Of a stretch of 39,233 bases of DNA, positions 34,542 through 39,233 are shown one piece after another. The notes under the pieces are model-generated. The model saw only the letters and a list, made by a program, of their open reading frames with translations, was not told the origin of the DNA and ran no database searches. Made by a program: the position numbers and the translations under genes. Origin of the DNA: G963674685 sp964591275 (lineage in GTDB: Bacteria > Lernaellota > Lernaellaia > JACKCT01); contig CAZQAE010000047.1 of the NCBI GenBank assembly GCA_964591275.1, forward strand, positions 1-39,233. The letters run 5' to 3'. Within the stretch, counting starts at the first letter, position 1. Each line of letters begins with the position of its first letter.

Positions 34542-34778
34542 GTGCATCAGCCATCTCATCTGATAATTTCGTGGCTGGTCGGGCATCGGCTGGAAGATCG
34601 ACGTGACCGGCTACTAGTGACCTGGGCCGGCCTTGCGCCCGACATTGACGGTTTGTCGATCCTCGGCGGCAAATATTTCTATACGATTTACGGTTGGCAA
34701 CTGAACTCCTGGCAAAATGCCGTCATCACCACAGTGGCGATTGGATTTTCCATCGCGGTCGGTGTAAAATGCAAATGA
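34542..34778 (+). pseudogene. truncated YdjM/DUF457-type metal-dependent hydrolase
   Basis: A short frame from GTG 34542 (ribosome site AAGGGCGG) reading V/M-HQPSHLIISWLVGHR then LLVTWAGLAPDIDGLSILGG, which looks like the start of a membrane-bound metal-dependent hydrolase (LexA-regulated YdjM/DUF457 type) with the metal-binding PDID. Those proteins are about 180 residues or longer and need a downstream His-rich region; here only 78 residues are read, ending GWQLNSWQNAVITTVAIGF, and the His-rich middle is missing. An internal deletion is the likely cause. The upstream codons of the frame (from 34473) are not conserved. It could also be a genuinely small protein, but I think it is broken. Confidence 0.55.
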
Positions 34779-34886
34779 ATTTTTGCTGAGAGCTTTTTGC
34801 CGAAATCCGTGGATAATAAAATTGCCTTAACTCTGGCAAGGCGCTTTCAAAAAGCAAACGGAAATAATGAATGAGGTTTTTAAGCC

Positions 34887-35843
34887 ATGACAAAAAGACG
34901 CAAACTGTTTTTGGGGCGGATACTTTTCATCATTTTGCTGTCGCTTTTTATGACAGCCTTTGGCGCCTGTGATTCCGGTGATGATAGCGATTCTTCGGAC
35001 GACTCGGATTTCGGACAGGATATACCGGACGATGACGACACGGCGAATGACGACCTCTTTTCGGACGATGATATTAATGACGATGCCGACGACGACTTGC
35101 CTGAAACGGGCACGCGATATCCCATCGTGCTGGCGCATGGCTTTATGGGCTGGGGATATGCTCAGGGTTTCTCAAATTTCTACAAGGTTCTTGATCATCT
35201 TGAGGCAAACGGCTTTGAAGTTTTTGAACCCTGGGTCAGTTCCATCAATTCCATCAGCGTTCGGGCGCAGCAGTTGGGATCAAAGATCGATGCAAAATAT
35301 CCGGGCCAAAGAGTGAACATCATCGCGCACAGCCAGGGTGGCCTTGATGCGCGTTATCTCATCAGCACCTTGGGTTGGGGAGACCGGGTCGCCAGCCTGA
35401 CGACGATCTCGACGCCGCACCAGGGCACGCATCTGGCCGATGTGGCGTTGAACATCGTGCCAAACATCGGCGAGAACATCATCGATTGGATTCTGGAGCT
35501 TTTCGGCATGGACTGGGACGGCCTTTACGAATTAACGAATGAATTTGTGGTCAATGAATTCAACCCGGCCAACCCCGACGACCCGGATGTGGCGTATTAT
35601 TCCTTCAACGGAAACGGCGAGAATATATTCTTCGCCCTGATGCCGACGCATTACCTCCTGCGTCTATATGAGGGTTGCAACGACGGCGTCATCGGGTGCG
35701 TCTCGTCAACCTATGCTACGCATTTGGGTGAAATACCGGAAGATCATTTCGGCATCGTCGGTCATCCCTTCGGACTGATTAATTTCAACTGGCTGGATTT
35801 TTATCTGGACTACGCCGAATTCTTAAGGCTGCAGGGCTTTTAG
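34887..35843 (+). CDS. secreted triacylglycerol lipase-type lipoprotein with Asp-rich linker
   Basis: A 318-residue lipoprotein. The signal (FIILLSLFMTAFGAC, lipobox Cys C28) is followed by a low-complexity stretch of Asp/Ser (29-70) and then a family I lipase domain. Oxyanion HGF is in LAHGFMGWG; the nucleophile elbow is IAHSQGGLD with S149; the acid is D266 in CNDGVIG; the His is H287 in EDHFGIVG. Strands and the STPHQGTHLAD segment are as in Pseudomonas-type true lipases. Those lipases normally need a dedicated foldase, which is not seen here. The acidic linker probably spaces the enzyme from the outer-membrane surface (inference). The ATG follows AATGAATGAGGTTTTTAAG-type context with GAGG about ten bases before. 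Confidence 0.88.
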   Translation: MTKRRKLFLGRILFIILLSLFMTAFGACDSGDDSDSSDDSDFGQDIPDDDDTANDDLFSDDDINDDADDDLPETGTRYPIVLAHGFMGWGYAQGFSNFYKVLDHLEANGFEVFEPWVSSINSISVRAQQLGSKIDAKYPGQRVNIIAHSQGGLDARYLISTLGWGDRVASLTTISTPHQGTHLADVALNIVPNIGENIIDWILELFGMDWDGLYELTNEFVVNEFNPANPDDPDVAYYSFNGNGENIFFALMPTHYLLRLYEGCNDGVIGCVSSTYATHLGEIPEDHFGIVGHPFGLINFNWLDFYLDYAEFLRLQGF

Positions 35844-35991
35844 GCAAACAAAGCACACGCTTACGGCTCTGTTTATTTTCGCAATATAAATGAGACGGAG
35901 AAATCGTCACATCAATTTGGGCTTTGAATAAGGTGATTAATAGAAGAAATATGGGATATGGCTGTTATTAGTCTGCTTTGGAAAAAATATC

Positions 35992-36020
35992 TTGGCGCTT
36001 TCAGCGACCTATTGTATGCT
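35992..36020 (+). promoter_or_regulatory. sigma70-like promoter of the C25 peptidase gene
   Basis: TTGGCG (35992-35997) and TATGCT (36015-36020) with an exact 17-base spacer; each matches four of six positions. A start near 36027 leaves about 32 bases before the GTG start, including AAGGGG. The rest of the 215-base gap after the lipase gene shows nothing I recognise. Confidence 0.5.
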
Positions 36021-36058
36021 CAATCCTCCATTTGGACCTTAAACTTAAGGGGTTTGCT

Positions 36059-39000
36059 GTGCACAGGTTGAAAAGTTTGATTCTCATAAGCACCATTTCA
36101 GTGCTTTTTGCCGCGTTAACCATCCTCCAGGGTTGCGCGGGAAATAACGATCCAATAATCCATGGCGACAGTGAAGATAGCGCTCCTGTGGAATTATCCC
36201 CAGGCTTGAGCTTTCAGCTTTTTGATCGCGGTGAAATGAAATTCGTTCTTTCGCCGGTTGCAGTTCAGCAATTGGAAATTCGCGAGCAGGGGATTGATTT
36301 CACACGGCTTGCGTACTCGAACGCCGCATTTGCCGGAGATATAGGCAAGCCGGAAATCCCCTATGTGCATAAAATGTTCGCTATTCCAACAGGCGCGCAG
36401 GTGCAACTGAGTATCGAATATGGGAAATCGCACATCATCGACGATGTTTTGCTTTATCCGGTGCAACCCTTTCAGCCTGACACCAAAGGTGGACAAGAAC
36501 CATTCGCTTTCAACCAGGAGGCCTATCAAAGCGATTCAGTATTTCCCAGCGAACTCGCTTATCTGGATCCCGAACAGAATATGCGCGGCGTTCGTTTCAG
36601 CGGGGTATGGGTGACGAACTATCGGTATTATCCGGTGCAACGTCAGTTAGAGGTTTTCGATGAAGTTCGCGTTAGCGTTGAATTTACAGGGGGAAGCGAT
36701 AGTTTTCTGCGGGATCCCTGCCTTGGCGCCGACAATTTCACCCCCATCTATGAGAGCGCATTTGTTAACGCCCCAAAACTGTCGTTGGAAAAAGAAATGA
36801 GCGAGTGCGTATCAGCCGTATTAAACTCGCCTGATTCTTTTTATGGCGCTGACCTTTTGATCATCACTCATGCGGATTTTCTCGACGCCGCCAATACCCT
36901 AAAAGACTGGAAAATCAAAACCGGCATCGACACGGAAGTGAGAACGACGGCGCAAACCGGGACGACTTCGATTGAGATCAAAAGCTTCGTTCAAACTGCT
37001 TACGACACCTGGACCCCGGCGCCAAAATGGCTTCTCATTCTTGGCGACGCCGAATTTGTTCCGACATTCTATGGAATGAATCATCCCTACACAGATTACG
37101 GCGCCACCTGTCAAATCGCCGCAGATCAGTATTACGCCTGCGTGGATGGTACGGATTACGTGCCGGATATATCCCATGGCCGCATACCGGTGGATACTCT
37201 TACGGTGGCCAATGATCGTATCGCGAAAATTATTGCTTATGAAAACAATCCACCGGCAAATAACGAATTTTACTTAAGGACGACGCATGCGGGTTACTTC
37301 CAGGATGTTGCCGACGACGAAGCCGCCGACGGCCAGGCAGCACGCAGGTTCGCGCTGACCTCCGAGGAGTCCTATCAGTATTTCGCCAACGTGGAAACGA
37401 GCCTTGGCTATTCACCGCAACGCATCTATCAGACCGAAGCGGAAATTGATCCACTTTATTGGAATCAGAGTGGCTTTTTTTGGTTTGCTGACTGGTGGAC
37501 CGGTTCACTGGGATTATCGACCTACGATCTGCCGGCGGAATTGCAGAAAGCCGGCGGCTTCGCCTGGGACGGTAGTTCGGCGGATATTACGACCGCTATC
37601 AACGACGGAACCTTCCTTGTTTTACATCGTGATCACGGATTCATCGGCGGGTGGGCCGAACCGGCGTATTATACGACTCATGTTGATGCATTAACGAACG
37701 GCGCTTTGCTTCCCGTCGTGTTTTCCATCAACTGCGAGACGGGTTGGTTCGATACGGAAACAGATGATTCCATGTCTTGCGACAAAAGCGAATCACCCTG
37801 GCCGACATTTACCGAGCGTTGGTTTAGCAATACAAATGGCGGAGCCGCCGGAGTCATGGGCGCCACGCGTGTGAGTTATTCGGGAATCAATGACCGAATG
37901 ATTTGGGGATGGTTCGACGCGTTGTATCCCAGTTATATCCCGACATATGGCGCCGGACTCGACGATACGGATTTTCGCATGGGCGACGTGATGAACTATG
38001 GCAAAATCTATTTGTCCAGCGTCTATGGTTTTTATTCGTCCGTGCAGGTGGCTTATGAAGAATTCCTGTGGTTCGGCGATCCAACCATGCGAATTTGGAC
38101 CGGGGTCCCCAAGAACCTGATTGTTTCACATGACGCAACCGTTAACGCCATGGCGACAAGTTTCACGGTCAACGTGAATCCGGACGGGGCTCTTGTCAGT
38201 CTAACGCAGGAAGGGCAAATCCTGGGAACCGCCGAATCATCCGGCGGCTCAGCCACCGTGAACTTCGTCCAATTGATCAGTTCCAATGATCTGAATGTCG
38301 TTGTTACGGGGCATAACTATATTCCTTATCAGGATACGGTCAGCGTGGTTGGGACTCCTCCCACGACAACAACTCCGCCCACAACAACATCGACTTCGAC
38401 TACAACGACCACGACGACAGTCACAACCACGACCAGCACCACCAGCACGACAATACCCAATTGCGTTACCCAGGCGACGGAGAATCTTATCGAGGACGAC
38501 GGCGATTTGGAGACAAGTCTTGGAAACGATTCTCCTGGTTGGTACGCGTCAGTTTGCATAACACCGGATCACTATCCGTCATACTTGGGGGAGGTTTTAG
38601 CTCATTTCAATTCAACAACCGGCAGCTCATTAAAGTATCACGTTTTTGTTGACCCTGACGGCAATGGACCGCCGGAAGGTCCTGCACTGTACTCATCATC
38701 CAACGAGACGATTACTGCCGGTCAATGGCTGACTCATGATGTCAGCGGATTGGCTCCGATTAATTCTGGTTCCTGGTGTGTGGCCATTGAAACAGTCAGC
38801 GGCGCAAACTACGTATCTGTCGACGCAAGTAATGATTTAGGACACACTTGGTTTGGCAGTCCCGGGGCCTGGGTTAACATACAAGATTATGGATTCAACG
38901 ATAATGGTGCCCTTCGCGGTCTAGCTTATTACTGCGACGAATGGGTGACAACGACAACTATTGCGACCACCACCACGACGCAGGAGCCGAACACGACGAC

Positions 39001-39233
39001 TACGGTTGCGCCGACTACGACTACGACGCAGGAGCCGACCACGACAACTACGGTTGCGCCAACTACAACGACGACGCAGGAACCGACCACGACGACTACG
39101 GTTGCGCCAACTACAACGACGACGCAGGAACCGACCACAACAACTACGGTTGCGCCAACTACAACGACGACGCAGGAACCGACCACGACAACTACGGTTG
39201 CGCCAACTACAACGACGACGCAGGAACCGACCA
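36059..39233 (+). CDS. C25 (gingipain-like) cysteine peptidase lipoprotein, C-terminus beyond window
   Basis: An open frame of at least 1,058 residues running off the window. The GTG at 36059 follows AAGGGG by six bases and gives a lipoprotein signal (LISTISVLFAALTILQGC, C26). Residues about 30-250 resemble the C25 propeptide (KPEIPYVHKMFAIPTGAQV, SGVWVTNYRYYPVQ). The peptidase domain follows (LLIITHADFLDAANTLKDW, LLILGDAEFVP), with catalytic H526 in LHRDHGFIGGW and C559 in FSINCETGWFD, and ends with WFGDPTMRIW, the usual end of such domains. A Thr/Pro-rich linker (about 766-800), a beta-sandwich-like domain with Cys at each end (CVTQATENLIE to GLAYYCDEW) and then TTTTT(Q/V)xP repeats follow. 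The lipid anchor is unusual for gingipain-like enzymes, which are usually free secreted proteins with a C-terminal sorting domain. Confidence 0.85.
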   Translation, partial: MHRLKSLILISTISVLFAALTILQGCAGNNDPIIHGDSEDSAPVELSPGLSFQLFDRGEMKFVLSPVAVQQLEIREQGIDFTRLAYSNAAFAGDIGKPEIPYVHKMFAIPTGAQVQLSIEYGKSHIIDDVLLYPVQPFQPDTKGGQEPFAFNQEAYQSDSVFPSELAYLDPEQNMRGVRFSGVWVTNYRYYPVQRQLEVFDEVRVSVEFTGGSDSFLRDPCLGADNFTPIYESAFVNAPKLSLEKEMSECVSAVLNSPDSFYGADLLIITHADFLDAANTLKDWKIKTGIDTEVRTTAQTGTTSIEIKSFVQTAYDTWTPAPKWLLILGDAEFVPTFYGMNHPYTDYGATCQIAADQYYACVDGTDYVPDISHGRIPVDTLTVANDRIAKIIAYENNPPANNEFYLRTTHAGYFQDVADDEAADGQAARRFALTSEESYQYFANVETSLGYSPQRIYQTEAEIDPLYWNQSGFFWFADWWTGSLGLSTYDLPAELQKAGGFAWDGSSADITTAINDGTFLVLHRDHGFIGGWAEPAYYTTHVDALTNGALLPVVFSINCETGWFDTETDDSMSCDKSESPWPTFTERWFSNTNGGAAGVMGATRVSYSGINDRMIWGWFDALYPSYIPTYGAGLDDTDFRMGDVMNYGKIYLSSVYGFYSSVQVAYEEFLWFGDPTMRIWTGVPKNLIVSHDATVNAMATSFTVNVNPDGALVSLTQEGQILGTAESSGGSATVNFVQLISSNDLNVVVTGHNYIPYQDTVSVVGTPPTTTTPPTTTSTSTTTTTTTVTTTTSTTSTTIPNCVTQATENLIEDDGDLETSLGNDSPGWYASVCITPDHYPSYLGEVLAHFNSTTGSSLKYHVFVDPDGNGPPEGPALYSSSNETITAGQWLTHDVSGLAPINSGSWCVAIETVSGANYVSVDASNDLGHTWFGSPGAWVNIQDYGFNDNGALRGLAYYCDEWVTTTTIATTTTTQEPNTTTTVAPTTTTTQEPTTTTTVAPTTTTTQEPTTTTTVAPTTTTTQEPTTTTTVAPTTTTTQEPTTTTTVAPTTTTTQEPT
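38981..39233 (+). repeat. 48-bp tandem repeat encoding Thr-rich 16-residue units
   Basis: The sequence cag-ga(g/a)-ccg recurs at 38981, 39029, 39077, 39125, 39173 and 39221, exactly 48 bases apart, with few substitutions between units. Each unit encodes QEP-TTTTT-VAP-TTTTT in frame with the peptidase gene. The array continues past the window edge, so the number of units is unknown. Such arrays are prone to copy-number change. Confidence 0.9.

Noticed and set aside
38929..39186. Minus-strand ORF of Val-rich repeats
   Set aside because: Antisense reading of the Thr-rich 48-bp repeat of the peptidase gene; Thr codons read backwards as Val/Gly.
38981..39233. Possible CRISPR array
   Set aside because: The 48-bp period has no unique spacers; the whole unit repeats and is in frame with the peptidase.

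Overview
This is a 39 kb stretch of what looks like a Gram-negative bacterial chromosome. The evidence is many N-terminal lipoboxes, a twin-arginine signal, periplasmic and outer-membrane style secreted proteins, and an RND/MMPL exporter. Lipoproteins with acid-rich or Thr-rich linkers, TPR lipoproteins and a mix of beta-oxidation-type enzymes fit a deltaproteobacterial-like lineage or a related uncultured phylum; the exact taxon cannot be read from this window. I see no phage, IS element, CRISPR array, tRNA or rRNA.

Layout. 1-3.05 kb (minus): a Tat-exported TldD/PmbA-family peptidase (cut by the window edge), a stand-alone MshEN-domain protein and a large TPR lipoprotein. 3.2-4.1 kb (plus): 3-hydroxyacyl-CoA dehydrogenase, facing a lipoprotein SppA across a shared hairpin terminator. 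5.2-8.6 kb (minus): a tight operon yebC-ruvC-ruvA-ruvB-LMW phosphatase with a good sigma70-like promoter. 8.8-9.2 kb: a small exported protein with five DxDxDG-type repeats. 9.5-11.8 kb (plus): metallo-beta-lactamase-fold hydrolase, methylmalonyl-CoA epimerase and thiolase, which together with the dehydrogenase suggest acyl-CoA metabolism. 11.9-13.3 kb: decayed remnants of two divergent genes. 13.5-20.4 kb (plus): stand-alone E2-type acyltransferase, 12-TM RND/MMPL exporter, two paralogous lipoproteins and an EI24/CysZ-like membrane protein. 20.4-24.8 kb (minus): cysS, nth and a divergent EF-G-like GTPase. 25-27.9 kb (plus): a second TPR lipoprotein paralogous to the first, then an EamA transporter. 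27.9-29.3 kb (minus): HemN/HemW-like radical SAM protein. 29.6-36 kb: a hydrolase-rich region with an alpha/beta hydrolase, an overlapping 44-residue membrane peptide, two unusual SGNH hydrolases, a zinc-ribbon protein, a truncated YdjM-type hydrolase and an Asp-rich lipase lipoprotein. 36.06 kb to the end (plus): a large C25 (gingipain-like) peptidase lipoprotein with Thr-rich 48-bp tandem repeats, still open at the window edge.

How the parts relate. Housekeeping blocks (ruv, cysS, nth) are interleaved with envelope and secretion genes. The two most system-like groups are the acyltransferase/RND exporter/lipoprotein pair/EI24 run (a possible envelope lipid or hydrophobic-cargo export locus, inferred) and the esterase-lipase-peptidase run at the right end (extracellular or periplasmic degradation, inferred). 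No gap between annotated genes exceeds 300 bases; the longest, 13283-13558, holds nothing I recognise.
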